A DNA stretch of 64,000 nt from an uncultured Pseudomonadota bacterium (GCA_903875225.1 CAIQVJ010000132.1:116999-180998); one strand, 5' to 3'; shown: positions 25,649 through 34,702, numbered from the stretch's first letter. Program-made: numbers and translations. Notes: a model not told the origin generated them from the sequence alone.

Positions 25649-26275
25649 TCATTCCCGGGGCACCAGGACCACCCGGACCGTCTCGCCGAGGATCCGAAGG
25701 TCGCCGACGAACGACGCTCCCTCCAGGTAGTCCTTGTACATCTGGATCTTCGTGGGAAGGACGTCGTCGACATAGGCCTGCTCTGGATCGGCGGCCCGCG
25801 CCAGGATCTCCTCCTCACTCCGGAAGCGAACGGTCGCGGGGTCGGTCAGGCCGGGCCGGACCCGGTGCACCGCGGCCCGCTCGGCGTCCGTGTAGTGGGC
25901 GACGTACTTCGGGACCTCGGGGCGAGGCCCGACGAGCGACATCTCCCCCCGCAGGATGTTCACCAGCTCGGGGAGCTCGTCGAGCTTGGTCCTGCGCAGC
26001 ACCCGCCCGATGCGGGTCACGCGGGAGTCGCCGCCCGCCGTGACCTGGGGCCCGGTGTCTGGCGTTTTCGGCACGCTCATCGTCCGGAACTTGAGCATCT
26101 GGAATGGCCGGCCGTCCTTGCCGACCCGGGTCTGGCGGAAGAGCGCCGGCCCGGGCGACGTTCGCCGCACCGCCACGGCGATCACCGCAAGGAGCGGGGC
26201 GGTCGCAGCGAGACCGGCTGCCGCAGCGGTGATGTCGAGGACGCGCTTGAGCGCGAGCTCGCGCGCCGAGTACAT
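25649..26275 (-). CDS. Initiating phosphosugar transferase, small PglC-like monotopic type (copy 1)
   Basis: A 208-residue undecaprenyl-phosphate sugar-1-phosphate transferase. It has an N-terminal re-entrant hydrophobic helix (ITAAAAGLAATAPLLAVIAVAV), PGPALFRQTRVGKDGRPFQMLKFRTM, the catalytic Asp-Glu pair in TKLDELPELVNILRGEMSLVGPRP, and RVRPGLTDPATVRF. It loads the first sugar phosphate on undecaprenyl phosphate at the inner membrane. It shares one base with the DegT gene upstream. A second such gene lies at 31761-32411, so the locus may start two different glycans. Confidence 0.9.
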   Translation of the reverse strand: MYSARELALKRVLDITAAAAGLAATAPLLAVIAVAVRRTSPGPALFRQTRVGKDGRPFQMLKFRTMSVPKTPDTGPQVTAGGDSRVTRIGRVLRRTKLDELPELVNILRGEMSLVGPRPEVPKYVAHYTDAERAAVHRVRPGLTDPATVRFRSEEEILARAADPEQAYVDDVLPTKIQMYKDYLEGASFVGDLRILGETVRVVLVPRE

Positions 26276-27504
26276 CAGCCCTTCTTGGCCGGTGCGCTGT
26301 GTTGACGGGCGACCTCGCGGACGACGCCGATCACGTGATCGACCTCCTCGTCGGTCATCGCCGGGAAGATCGGCAGCGAGACGAGGCGCGGCCAGATGCC
26401 GGCGGCGACCGGGAAGTCCGACGCGGCGTAGCCGTAGGTCTGGATGTAGTAGGGCTGCATGTGCAGGGGCAGCCAGTGTACGGATGCGGCCACGCCCCTC
26501 GCCTTCATCTCCTCGATGAACTGGCTCCGGGTGATCGTCAGGCGATCCAGGCGCAGTTGGACCGAGAACAGGTGCCAGGAGTGGCGCCGGTCGGGGAGCT
26601 CGGTCGGGGCATCCACCTCGGGCACGTCCTCGAGGCCCGCGATGAAGCGCTGCGCCACGCTGGCTCGCGCTGCGAGCAGTTCATCGGCGCGGGCAAGTTG
26701 GGCAACCCCAAGCGCCGCGGCCACGTCGGTCATGTTGTACTTGAACCCCGGCGCCACGATCTCGTAGTACCAGGAGCCCTTCGACGAAAAGCGCTTCCAG
26801 GCGTCCTTGCTCATGCCGTGCAACGACATGATCCGCATCCGTTCGGCGAGATCGTCGCGGTTCGTCACCGCCATGCCGCCCTCGCCGGTCGTGATGCACT
26901 TGTTCGCGTAGAACGAGAAGCAGGTGACATCGGCGGTGGAGCCCACCGCGCGCCAGGGCTGGTCGGCGCCGGCCCGATAGTGTGCAGGCAGCGTGTGTGC
27001 GGCGTCGTCGATGATCGCGAGTCCGTGTTCGCGCGCGACGGCGGCGATCGCGTCGACGTCGACCATCTGGCCTCCGTAGTGCATCGGGATGATCGCCTTC
27101 ATCGGGCCATAGGGCAGGGTCATGCCAGGGAGTCGCTCGCCGCGTCGGATGGCCGCTGCGGTGTTGGCTGCTGCCACCGGGTCCATGCACAGGGTCACCG
27201 GATCCGCGTCCACGAAGACCGGGATGGCGTCGAAGTAGCGCACGACCTCGGCCGTGGCGGCGAAGGTCAGCGCAGGCACGAGCACAAGGTCGCCGCGGCG
27301 CACGCCCACGGCCTCCAGCGCCAGGTGAAGCGCCGCCGTGCACGAGTTGAGCGCGATCGCGTGCTTGGCCCCGACGTACTGTGCAAAGGCCTCCTCGAAG
27401 GCCTTGGTGCGAGGGCCGGTGGTCAGCCAGCCGGACTCCATGCACGCCACGACTTCGGCGATATCCGCCTGACTGATCGATGGACGAAAAAACGGCACGT
27501 TCAT
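26275..27504 (-). CDS. DegT/DnrJ/EryC1/StrS-family sugar aminotransferase (copy 1)
   Basis: A 409-residue PLP enzyme. It begins VPFFRPSISQADIAEVVACM, has the SCTAALHLALEA loop near residue 54, the PLP-ring Asp in GLAIIDDAAHTLPA, and the Schiff-base Lys in CFSFYANKCITTGEGGM. It transfers an amino group from glutamate to a keto-sugar nucleotide, giving for example a 4-amino or 3-amino sugar. It is next to the small phosphosugar transferase. The keto sugar could come from the PglF-like dehydratase in this locus. Start ATG at 27504. Confidence 0.88.
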   Translation of the reverse strand: MNVPFFRPSISQADIAEVVACMESGWLTTGPRTKAFEEAFAQYVGAKHAIALNSCTAALHLALEAVGVRRGDLVLVPALTFAATAEVVRYFDAIPVFVDADPVTLCMDPVAAANTAAAIRRGERLPGMTLPYGPMKAIIPMHYGGQMVDVDAIAAVAREHGLAIIDDAAHTLPAHYRAGADQPWRAVGSTADVTCFSFYANKCITTGEGGMAVTNRDDLAERMRIMSLHGMSKDAWKRFSSKGSWYYEIVAPGFKYNMTDVAAALGVAQLARADELLAARASVAQRFIAGLEDVPEVDAPTELPDRRHSWHLFSVQLRLDRLTITRSQFIEEMKARGVAASVHWLPLHMQPYYIQTYGYAASDFPVAAGIWPRLVSLPIFPAMTDEEVDHVIGVVREVARQHSAPAKKG

Positions 27505-27573
27505 GTTAATTCCAGATGTAGCCCGGGCGTGGGAGCCCGCCGCGGGGTTTGGATTGCCTTACATTCGGTGACA

Positions 27574-28737
27574 TCATCGCGAGATCGACCGTCCCAGAAG
27601 GTCCTCGTAGATGTCGAAGATCCCACGAATCACGCTCTCGTCGGAGAACTGTCCCAGCACCCTCGCCCGGCCGGCTGCGCCCATCCGGGCCCGGACGACC
27701 GGATCCTCGATCAATACTCGTAGCGCCCCGACAAGCGCGCCGACATCGCGGCTCGGCACGATGAGCCCGGTCTCCCCGTCGACGACGGTGTCCCTGCAAC
27801 CCGGCGTATCCGTGGTCACGACCGGCCGGCCGGCGGCCGCGGCCTCGAGCAGGAAGAGCGGCAACCCCTCGCGGTAGATGGACGGCAGGCACGCGATGTG
27901 CGAGGTGGCGAGCAACCCGGCGACGTCTTCGACGTAGCCGGGGTTCTCGACGATGCCTTCGGCCACCCAGCCCGCGAGGATGGCGGGATCGATCGAATTG
28001 GGGTTCGCGGGGTCGGGCACCCCCGCCAGCACGAGTCGAAACGCGACCCCGTCGGCCCGCAGCACCCGGGCGGCCTCCACGAGCACACCGATCCCTTTGT
28101 CCCAGAGGAGTCGGGACGCGAGCACCACGACGGGTGGGCCCTCCGCCTCGGGTGTCGGGGTGAAGCGGCGCGTGTTCACCCCGGAGCCGCGCACGATGAT
28201 CGTCCTGTCCTTCCGGACGAGGCGACGCTCGAGGCAAAGCGCCTGATCGTCGGTGTTCTGGAAGATCACACGGACCTGGGGGCTCGCCAGCGCGCCGCGC
28301 AGCATCGCGACGATCACCGCCTGCAACGCCCGCTGGCGCGGTCGGGTCGGGTCCGCGAACGTGTAGCCGAGGCCCGTGATGCTGTTCACGATCGCGGGGA
28401 TGCCGGCCAGGCGCGCCGCTATGGTGCCATGGAGCACCGCCTTCACCGAGAGGTGGTGCACGATGTCCGGCTTCAGGCGCCGGTACATGCGGGTGATGTC
28501 TGCGATGGCCCGCGCTTCGTCCACCGGGTTCGTGCCGGTGCGCGCGAGCCTGAGCGGCAGCACCTCGAACCCCTCTGCGCGCAACTTCGCGGCGGCGGCG
28601 CTCACCGGGGCGATCAAGGTCACCTTGAACCCGGCGGCCAGCGCGGCGCGCCCGAGCGCGAGGCGGTGCTTGTGGAAGGCCCAGTCCTCGGTCTCCAGGA
28701 AGCAGATGGAGCCGATGTGGGAGGGCGCGGCCGTCAT
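27574..28737 (-). CDS. Family 4 glycosyltransferase (PglA/WbpX-like)
   Basis: A 387-residue GT-B enzyme. SICFLETEDWAFHKHRLALGRAAL starts the acceptor domain; DIVHHLSVKAVLHGTIAARL and IVNSITGLGYTF are typical of transferases acting right after the initiating sugar in bacillosamine-type glycans. The donor domain has PVVVLASRLLWDKGIGVLVEAA and EGLPLFLLEAAAAGRPVV. Start ATG overlaps the stop of the next GT4 gene. The 69-base gap downstream shows nothing I can name. Confidence 0.87.
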   Translation of the reverse strand: MTAAPSHIGSICFLETEDWAFHKHRLALGRAALAAGFKVTLIAPVSAAAAKLRAEGFEVLPLRLARTGTNPVDEARAIADITRMYRRLKPDIVHHLSVKAVLHGTIAARLAGIPAIVNSITGLGYTFADPTRPRQRALQAVIVAMLRGALASPQVRVIFQNTDDQALCLERRLVRKDRTIIVRGSGVNTRRFTPTPEAEGPPVVVLASRLLWDKGIGVLVEAARVLRADGVAFRLVLAGVPDPANPNSIDPAILAGWVAEGIVENPGYVEDVAGLLATSHIACLPSIYREGLPLFLLEAAAAGRPVVTTDTPGCRDTVVDGETGLIVPSRDVGALVGALRVLIEDPVVRARMGAAGRARVLGQFSDESVIRGIFDIYEDLLGRSISR

Positions 28738-29948
28738 GAGGCCTCCCGGTGGCGGACGTCTGCGCCGGTCGGTGGCTTTGCGCTGACCGTGAGCCCGTGT
28801 TCGGAGAGGAGGCGCGCGTAGATGCCTGCGATGACCTCCCAGATCCGCTCACGGCAGAAATCGGTCTCCACGCGCGTGCGGCCCGCTGCGCCGTGCGCTC
28901 GTCGCAGGGGTTCGTCGGCCGCATACCGATCCAGAGCGGCTTCCAGCGCACCAGCGTCAGCAGCGGGGACGAGGGTACCGGTCAGGCCGTCCGCGACCGC
29001 GTCGACGCATCCCGGGATCCGCGTGGCGACGACCGGAAGCCCCATCGCCGCTGCCTCGAGCGGCACGTTCGGGAACCCCTCCCGGTAGGTCGGCAGCACG
29101 ACCACGTCCATCGCCGCGTACATCGAGGGCGTGTCGTCGCAGAACCCCACGAGGTGTACACGAGGATCTTCTGCGAGCGCGCGTCGCACGTCCTGTGGCA
29201 CCGGGTCGCCCTCCTCGTATGGCCCGACGAGCACGAGGTGCGCCTCGGGATGCCGCGCGGCGATCCCACGCCACGCCGTGGCGAGCTCGACCACGCCCTT
29301 GTCGCACACCAGCCGCCCGACGAACCCGAACACCAGTGCATCCTGCGGGATCCCGAGCTCGCTGCGGACCGCCTGGCGGGCGCCCGTGCGGAGCCGGGCC
29401 GGATTGAACTTGCCCCCCGAGTCCACCCCGTTCCCGCTCCCGGCGAGGGCGACCTCGATCTTGTCGGGCGCGCACAACCCCTCCGCCAGCGCGACCTCCC
29501 GGAGGGAGTGGCTCACGCAGATGACGCGGCCGGCGAGCTGGCAGGAGACCTTCTCGGTCGCGCGGAGGAGCGTGCGCCTGGGACCGCTCGCCGTCATCAA
29601 CGGCAGGCCGCGCATGTGGTAGACGCGGACCGGCACCCCGGCGAGGGTGGCGGAGATCATGCCCAGGAGTCCACCCTTGGGAGTGTGGGCGTGGACGATC
29701 TCGGGGCGGATCGAGCGGAAGATACGCACGAGCCGGAGCACGGTCACGAGATCGCGGAGTGGCGTGACCTTGCGCGCCATCTCGACACCGTAGGCTGCGA
29801 CGCCCTCGCGAGCCGCGAACGCGTCGAGCTTTCCGCCCGGCGACGTGACGACGCTGACGGTGTAGCCGCGATCCTCCATGAATCCGACCTGTCCGACGAG
29901 GAACAGGAGGGAATCGGGGACTGTCGTGACGTGGACGAGCGCAGTCAC
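28734..29948 (-). CDS. Family 4 glycosyltransferase (PglA-like)
   Basis: A 404-residue GT-B enzyme with LVHVTTVPDSLLFLVGQVGFM at the N-terminus, EIVHAHTPKGGLLGMISATLAGVPVRVYHMRGLP (a pattern common in PglA-type transferases), then VFGFVGRLVCDKGVVELATAW and EGFPNVPLEAAAMGLPVV. The start is GTG at 29948, overlapping the stop of the PglE-like gene (GTGA); the open frame extends upstream, but this start fits the protein family. It may add the second sugar to the lipid-linked bacillosamine-like residue. Confidence 0.87.
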   Translation of the reverse strand: MTALVHVTTVPDSLLFLVGQVGFMEDRGYTVSVVTSPGGKLDAFAAREGVAAYGVEMARKVTPLRDLVTVLRLVRIFRSIRPEIVHAHTPKGGLLGMISATLAGVPVRVYHMRGLPLMTASGPRRTLLRATEKVSCQLAGRVICVSHSLREVALAEGLCAPDKIEVALAGSGNGVDSGGKFNPARLRTGARQAVRSELGIPQDALVFGFVGRLVCDKGVVELATAWRGIAARHPEAHLVLVGPYEEGDPVPQDVRRALAEDPRVHLVGFCDDTPSMYAAMDVVVLPTYREGFPNVPLEAAAMGLPVVATRIPGCVDAVADGLTGTLVPAADAGALEAALDRYAADEPLRRAHGAAGRTRVETDFCRERIWEVIAGIYARLLSEHGLTVSAKPPTGADVRHREAS

Positions 29949-31090
29949 GGGCTCTTGCCGAACGCGCTGCGGATGGTGCTGATGACGTACGCCTGCTCCC
30001 CCTCGGTGAGGTTGCTGGAGCTGGGCAGGCAGATGCCCCGCCGGAAGAGATCGGCAGCGACCCCACCGCCCACGCACTCGGCGCCCTGGAACAGCGGCTG
30101 CAGGTGCATGGGCTTCCACACGGGCCGTGACTCCACGTTCCGGGCATCCAGGACCTTGATCAGCCGGTCACGGTCGATCGGGCTCTTCTCGTCCACGAGG
30201 AACACCGAGAGCCAGTTGGTGTGCAAGCCGAAGGCCGCCTGGGGCATCAGGGACAACGCCGGGATGTCTGCAAGCGCGTCCCGGTAGGTGAACGCGATCT
30301 CCCTGCGCCTGCGCACCCGCTCGGAGAGGACGAGCAACTGGCCGCGGCCGATGCCGGCCAGGACGTTGCTCATGCGGTAGTTGTAGCCGACCTCGGTGTG
30401 CTCGTAGGCGATCCCCGGGTTGCGGGCCTGCGTGGACCAGAACCGCGCCTTTCGCACCCACTCCGGGTCCCGAGCGACCAGCATGCCGCCGCCGGTGGTG
30501 GTGATGATCTTGTTCCCGTTGAACGAGAACGTGCTCACCGGAGCGCGGGTGCCCACCGGCTCGCCCTTGTAGAGTGTGCCCAGGGCCTCTGCGGCGTCTT
30601 CGAGCACCGGGACCCCGTAGTGGGCGCAAACGCTGAAGATCGGGTCGAGGTCTGCGCTCTGCCCGTACAGGTGGACGACGACGACGGCGCGGGGCAACCT
30701 CCCGGCACGGTGTCGGGCCTCCAGCACTTCGGCGAGCAGGGCGGGATCGATGTTCCAGGAGGTGCGTTCGCTGTCGATGAACGTGGCATGGCCGCCCAGC
30801 CACCCAATCGGGTTCACGCTGGCGACGAAGGTGAGGGTCGGCGCGAGCACCTCGTCGCCGGGCCCGACGCCCAGGAGGCGCAGGCCGAGGTGGATCGCAG
30901 CAGTGCCGCTCCCGAGCGCGACGGCCGAGCGTTCGGGCAGGCTGAGGCGTTTCGAAAACTCAGCTTCGAACGAATCGATATTCGGACCGACGGTCGACAG
31001 CCAGTTGGTGGAGAACGCCTCGCGTACGAACGTCTCCTCCTGCCCGCCCATGTGCGGAACCGACATCAGGATGCGCTTTTTGGAGGTCAT
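29945..31090 (-). CDS. PglE-like UDP-4-keto sugar aminotransferase (DegT family, copy 2)
   Basis: A 381-residue PLP enzyme. RILMSVPHMGGQEETFVREAF is the PglE-type start; ALGSGTAAIHLGLRLLGVG, PVLEDAAEALG (PLP-binding Asp) and STFSFNGNKIITTTGGGM (Schiff-base Lys) follow. It stands between PglD-like and GT4 genes with four-base overlaps on both sides. In the bacillosamine route it would convert the 4-keto product of the PglF-like dehydratase to UDP-4-amino-4,6-dideoxy-GlcNAc. This pathway role is inference from the gene set. Confidence 0.88.
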   Translation of the reverse strand: MTSKKRILMSVPHMGGQEETFVREAFSTNWLSTVGPNIDSFEAEFSKRLSLPERSAVALGSGTAAIHLGLRLLGVGPGDEVLAPTLTFVASVNPIGWLGGHATFIDSERTSWNIDPALLAEVLEARHRAGRLPRAVVVVHLYGQSADLDPIFSVCAHYGVPVLEDAAEALGTLYKGEPVGTRAPVSTFSFNGNKIITTTGGGMLVARDPEWVRKARFWSTQARNPGIAYEHTEVGYNYRMSNVLAGIGRGQLLVLSERVRRRREIAFTYRDALADIPALSLMPQAAFGLHTNWLSVFLVDEKSPIDRDRLIKVLDARNVESRPVWKPMHLQPLFQGAECVGGGVAADLFRRGICLPSSSNLTEGEQAYVISTIRSAFGKSP

Positions 31091-31764
31091 GAGCAGGCTC
31101 GTTGCAGCGGTGTCGAGGGCACGGGATGAGGCCGGGCTGGCACACCCACCACAGTAATGCCTGGAGCGACGTTCCGGGTGACGACCGCACCGGCTCCGAC
31201 CGTCGCGCCGTCGCCGACGTGCAGCAACTGGAGCACCTGTGCTCCGGTGCCGATGAGCACGCCCCGGCCGAGCGTCACGGTCCCGGCGATGTTCGCCCCG
31301 GGGTTCACCACGGTGCCCCGTCCGATGACGGCCTCATGCCCGAGCGTGCAGCCATTGTTGATCATTGCAAAGTCCTCGAAAACAAGGTTCACCGTGCCGA
31401 TGATTCCCGGATGGATCAGCACGCCCCGTCCGACCCGGCTGGATTTCCGGTCGAAGATCGCGGACGGATCCACGATGGCGGGCCAGAGCGTCGGGCTGTC
31501 CCCGAATTCGGCTTCCAGCTCCGCGGCCACCTTGAGCCGGGCCCTCGGGCTGCCGATGCCGATGACGATGTGGTCCACCTGCCCGCGGTGTTCGCGGATC
31601 CAGGTGTAGTCGCCGAGGATCCGCTCCCTGCTGTCGTGCGGCCCCAGGTGGCCGAGGTCGGTCACCACGAACCCGAGCACCTCCATCGCCGGCTCCGCGC
31701 GGCCGATGATCCACGCGGTCTCGCGGGCCTGGCCTCCGGCGCCGACGATCACGACGCCGCTCAT
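31087..31764 (-). CDS. PglD/NeuD-like sugar O/N-acetyltransferase
   Basis: A 225-residue protein with the small N-terminal Rossmann-like domain (VVIVGAGGQARETAWII) followed by a left-handed beta-helix built of hexapeptide repeats (VGRGVLIHPGIIGTV, IGRGTVVNPGANIAGTV, LGRGVLIGTGAQVLQ). The His likely acting as base is in NNGCTLGHEAVIG. PglD acetylates the 4-amino group to give UDP-di-N-acetylbacillosamine. The gene overlaps its neighbours by four bases. Confidence 0.87.
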   Translation of the reverse strand: MSGVVIVGAGGQARETAWIIGRAEPAMEVLGFVVTDLGHLGPHDSRERILGDYTWIREHRGQVDHIVIGIGSPRARLKVAAELEAEFGDSPTLWPAIVDPSAIFDRKSSRVGRGVLIHPGIIGTVNLVFEDFAMINNGCTLGHEAVIGRGTVVNPGANIAGTVTLGRGVLIGTGAQVLQLLHVGDGATVGAGAVVTRNVAPGITVVGVPARPHPVPSTPLQRACS

Positions 31765-32411
31765 GCTACGCGCTCCGACGGTGCCGATCCCATGAACTCG
31801 TGCATGGTGGCGCTGCCGGCGGCGGAGATCCCCGAGGGCCGCAGCAGGCGCGCCGCAGTCCGGGCGAGGATGCGCGCATCCAGGGCGAGACTCCAGTTGT
31901 CCACGTACCAGACGTCGAGTCGGAATTTCTCTTCCCAGCTGATCGCGTTCCTGCCGTTCACCTGCGCCCAGCCGGTGATCCCGGGCCGGACCTCGTGGCG
32001 CCGCGCCTGCTCTGGGCTGTACCGCGGGCCGTACTGCACCAGCAGGGGCCGCGGCCCGACGAGGCTCATGTCCCCCCGCAGGACGTTGTAGAGCTGGGGC
32101 AGCTCGTCGATGCTGGCGGCCCGAAGGAACCTTCCGAGGCCCGTGAGCCGCTCTGAGTCGGGCAACGTGCGGCCGTCCGCCACCGTCCTCGGCCGCATGG
32201 TCCGGAGCTTGTACAGTACGAAGCGCTCGCCGTTCAGCCCCAGGCGCTCCTGCGTGAAGATCACGTCGCCCTCGCCCTCGAGGCGGATGGCGGCTGCCGC
32301 GAGGAGCAGGATCGGCGAGGTGACCGCCAGCCCGGTGGCGGCGCCGATCGTGTCGACGATGCCCTTGACCCGGGCCCCGGGGCGCCGGTCTTGGGGCTGC
32401 GCATGGAACAC
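31761..32411 (-). CDS. Initiating phosphosugar transferase, PglC-like (copy 2)
   Basis: A 216-residue monotopic phosphosugar transferase. The N-terminal hydrophobic helix is TIGAATGLAVTSPILLLAAAAI, followed by IFTQERLGLNGERFVLYKLRTMRP, the catalytic Asp-Glu in ASIDELPQLYNVLRGDMSLVGPRPL, and VRPGITGWAQVNGRN. The start is GTG at 32411, as AAGGAG lies five bases before it; the open frame continues upstream without a better start. With the PglD-, PglE- and PglF-like neighbours it would put phospho-diNAc-bacillosamine or a similar sugar on undecaprenyl phosphate. Confidence 0.88.
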   Translation of the reverse strand: MFHAQPQDRRPGARVKGIVDTIGAATGLAVTSPILLLAAAAIRLEGEGDVIFTQERLGLNGERFVLYKLRTMRPRTVADGRTLPDSERLTGLGRFLRAASIDELPQLYNVLRGDMSLVGPRPLLVQYGPRYSPEQARRHEVRPGITGWAQVNGRNAISWEEKFRLDVWYVDNWSLALDARILARTAARLLRPSGISAAGSATMHEFMGSAPSERVA

Positions 32412-32491
32412 GTCATCTCCTTGTCGCGTGCTCCGTCCGGCTATCTCGCCGCCTGTGCTGCTGTGCACAGTGCCGGTCATCGCCGCCGGGC

Positions 32492-32572
32492 GTGATCGGT
32501 GCGGAGGACGTGCCCGAGCATGCGCTGGTGGTGGGCATTCCCGGGCGGATGGTCCGGTTCCGGACCGCGTAG
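32492..32572 (+). pseudogene. Remnant 3' end of a hexapeptide acyltransferase gene
   Basis: In the 301-base gap between the divergent PglC- and PglF-like genes, one plus-strand frame reads VIGAEDVPEHALVVGIPG followed by RMVRFRTA and a stop codon. This is the classic last turn and tail of left-handed beta-helix sugar acyltransferases (pattern DVPxxALVVGxPA). Just upstream the neighbouring frame reads TVPVIAAG, compatible with a frameshifted earlier coil. No start codon, full domain or intact frame exists. The tail differs from the intact PglD-like gene nearby, so it is not a copy of it. I take it as the scar of a lost or replaced gene. The rest of the gap must hold the divergent promoters; none is obvious. 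Confidence 0.6.
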
Positions 32573-32712
32573 GCAGACGGCGGTTCCAAGGCGCGGGGGG
32601 GGGCTCCCGGCGCGGCCCACGGCTCACCCTGTGCGGCGCCGAGTGCTTTTCTTGACGGGAAACTCGCCGACTATCGGCATATGCTGGTTGATGCAGGTGT
32701 CTGGAGCTCAAA

Positions 32713-34665
32713 GTGCCTAGTTCGAAGTACGTCAGCCGGTCCTTCATCGTGTTCATCCACGATGTCGTGATGGCCGCCGGATCATTTCTGGTCGCCCTGT
32801 ATCTGCGGCTCGGAAACTTCATGTTCACGATGTCGTTGAACTGGCTCGTGGTCAACACGATCCTGTTCACCATCTGCGCCGCGGTCGTGTTCCGGGTCAT
32901 GGGCTTGTACCGTGGTCTATGGCGCTACGCCTCGCTCAACGACCTTCTCGCCATCACGCGCGCAGTCGTCGTCACGATGGTGGTGTACCTCCCCCTCACG
33001 TTCGTCATCACCCGCCTCGACCAGCTTCCGCGTTCGTTGATCGGCATCCAGTTCCTCGTGCTCATGGTGATGATCGGCGCGCCCCGCTTCGCGTACCGGC
33101 TCTTCAAGGATGGCCGGCTGGACCTGCGGCGGAGTGAGGGCAAGCGCGTTCCCACCCTGCTCATCGGATCGGGGGATGGCGCTGAGATGTTCATGCGGGC
33201 CATGGACCAGACCGACGGCCAGTACAGGGTGATTGGCATCATCGAGACCGAGCGCGCTCGCGTGGGCCATCGGATGCACGGCATCGATGTGGTGGGGCAC
33301 GTCGACCAGGACCTCGCAGAGCTGATCGAGCGGCTCACCAACGACGGGGAGCGCCCGCAGCGCCTGGTGATCACCAGCGACGATCTGCGTGGCGACCGGG
33401 TGAGCGCCCTGCTCACCCTCTCGGACAGCCTCGGGATCGCGCTGTCCCGGCTGCCGAAGCTCACGGAATTCAAGCACGGCATCGCCGATCGCCTGGAGGT
33501 GCGTCCGATCGCCATCGAGGATCTGCTCAACCGACCGCAGGCGGTGCTCGACCGCGCGGGGATGCGGGATCTGATCGAGGGCCGGTCGGTGCTGGTCACC
33601 GGCGCCGGGGGGAGCATCGGCAGCGAACTTGTGCGGCAGATCTCCGACTTCCGCCCGCGGCGGCTCATGCTTCTCGACAATTCCGAGTACCACCTGTACC
33701 TGATCGACATGGAGATCGCCGAGCGACATCCGACGCTGTCGCGCGCTCCGATGTTGGCGGACGTCCGTGATCGGGACAAGATCTTTGCGGTGATGGGGAC
33801 CGAGCGGCCGGAGCTGGTGTTCCACGCCGCGGCGCTCAAACACGTGCCCATGGTGGAGATGCACCCCACGGAGGGCGTGCTCACCAACGTGCACGGGAGC
33901 CGCAACGTGGCCGACGCGTGCCGCGCCATGGGCGTGCGTGCGATGGTGATGATCTCGACGGACAAGGCGGTGAACCCCACCAACGTGATGGGCGCCACCA
34001 AGCGGCTCGCCGAGAGCTACTGTCAGGCGCTCGATCTCGTCGATTCGGAGCGCGAAGGCGGCACGCGGTTCGTCACCGTGCGGTTCGGCAACGTGCTCGG
34101 GTCGACGGGTTCGGTGGTGCCGCTGTTCCAGAAGCAGCTCGCGAAGGGCGGTCCGCTCACCGTGACGCACCCGGACATCGAGCGGTACTTCATGACCATC
34201 CGGGAGGCCGTGGAGCTGGTGCTCCAGGCTTCTGTCCTGCGGAGCCGCGAGGTGCACGGCCAGGCGGTGAGCGGGCGGCTGTTCGTGCTCGACATGGGCG
34301 ACCCGGTCCTCATCCTCGATCTCGCAAAGCAGATGATCCGGCTCGCGGGCTTGAAGCCGGGCGAGAACATCGAGATCAAGTTCACGGGCATGAGGCCGGG
34401 GGAAAAGTTGCGCGAGGAGCTGTTCCACAAGGCCGAGGAGCTCGTCCCGACCTCGGTGAAGGGCATCCAGCTCGCATCCCCACGCACCGTGGACCACACC
34501 GTGCTCGCGCGAGCGCTCGACGGACTCGTGGAGTCGGCCCGCGGAGGCCGCGTCGAGGAGACGCTCGTTCGCCTCTGCCAGCTGGTGCCCGAGTACGATG
34601 CCAACGTCCCGCGCCCCGCGGATGCGGCCCACACGGTGCGGCCGGACCTGGATCGCGCGAACTGA
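32713..34665 (+). CDS. PglF/CapD/WbpM-like UDP-HexNAc 4,6-dehydratase, membrane-anchored
   Basis: A 650-residue protein. Four N-terminal TM helices (about 8-125), a CoA-binding-like Rossmann region (VPTLLIGSGDGAEMF, about 150-260), then the SDR dehydratase domain from about 295: VTGAGGSIGSELVRQI, DVRDRDKIFAVM, FHAAALKHVPMVEMHPTEG, and the STDKAVNPTNVMGATKR active-site segment with the Met-Lys pattern of large dehydratases. It converts UDP-GlcNAc to the 4-keto-6-deoxy sugar, the first step to bacillosamine or fucosamine. The start is GTG at 32713 with GGAG six bases upstream. It is transcribed away from the PglC/D/E-like genes. Confidence 0.93.
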   Translation: MPSSKYVSRSFIVFIHDVVMAAGSFLVALYLRLGNFMFTMSLNWLVVNTILFTICAAVVFRVMGLYRGLWRYASLNDLLAITRAVVVTMVVYLPLTFVITRLDQLPRSLIGIQFLVLMVMIGAPRFAYRLFKDGRLDLRRSEGKRVPTLLIGSGDGAEMFMRAMDQTDGQYRVIGIIETERARVGHRMHGIDVVGHVDQDLAELIERLTNDGERPQRLVITSDDLRGDRVSALLTLSDSLGIALSRLPKLTEFKHGIADRLEVRPIAIEDLLNRPQAVLDRAGMRDLIEGRSVLVTGAGGSIGSELVRQISDFRPRRLMLLDNSEYHLYLIDMEIAERHPTLSRAPMLADVRDRDKIFAVMGTERPELVFHAAALKHVPMVEMHPTEGVLTNVHGSRNVADACRAMGVRAMVMISTDKAVNPTNVMGATKRLAESYCQALDLVDSEREGGTRFVTVRFGNVLGSTGSVVPLFQKQLAKGGPLTVTHPDIERYFMTIREAVELVLQASVLRSREVHGQAVSGRLFVLDMGDPVLILDLAKQMIRLAGLKPGENIEIKFTGMRPGEKLREELFHKAEELVPTSVKGIQLASPRTVDHTVLARALDGLVESARGGRVEETLVRLCQLVPEYDANVPRPADAAHTVRPDLDRAN

Positions 34666-34672
34666 TCCTCGT

Positions 34673-34702
34673 GGCTCGACCTCGACCTGGGAGCGTCGAG
34701 CC
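34673..34702. other. Inverted repeat in the convergent gap after the dehydratase gene
   Basis: GGCTCGAC (34673-34680) pairs with GTCGAGCC (34695-34702) across a 14-base loop, 8 bases past the stop of the dehydratase gene. No T-run follows, so it is at best a weak transcription-end structure. Nothing else is recognisable in the 179-base gap to boxB. Confidence 0.3.
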
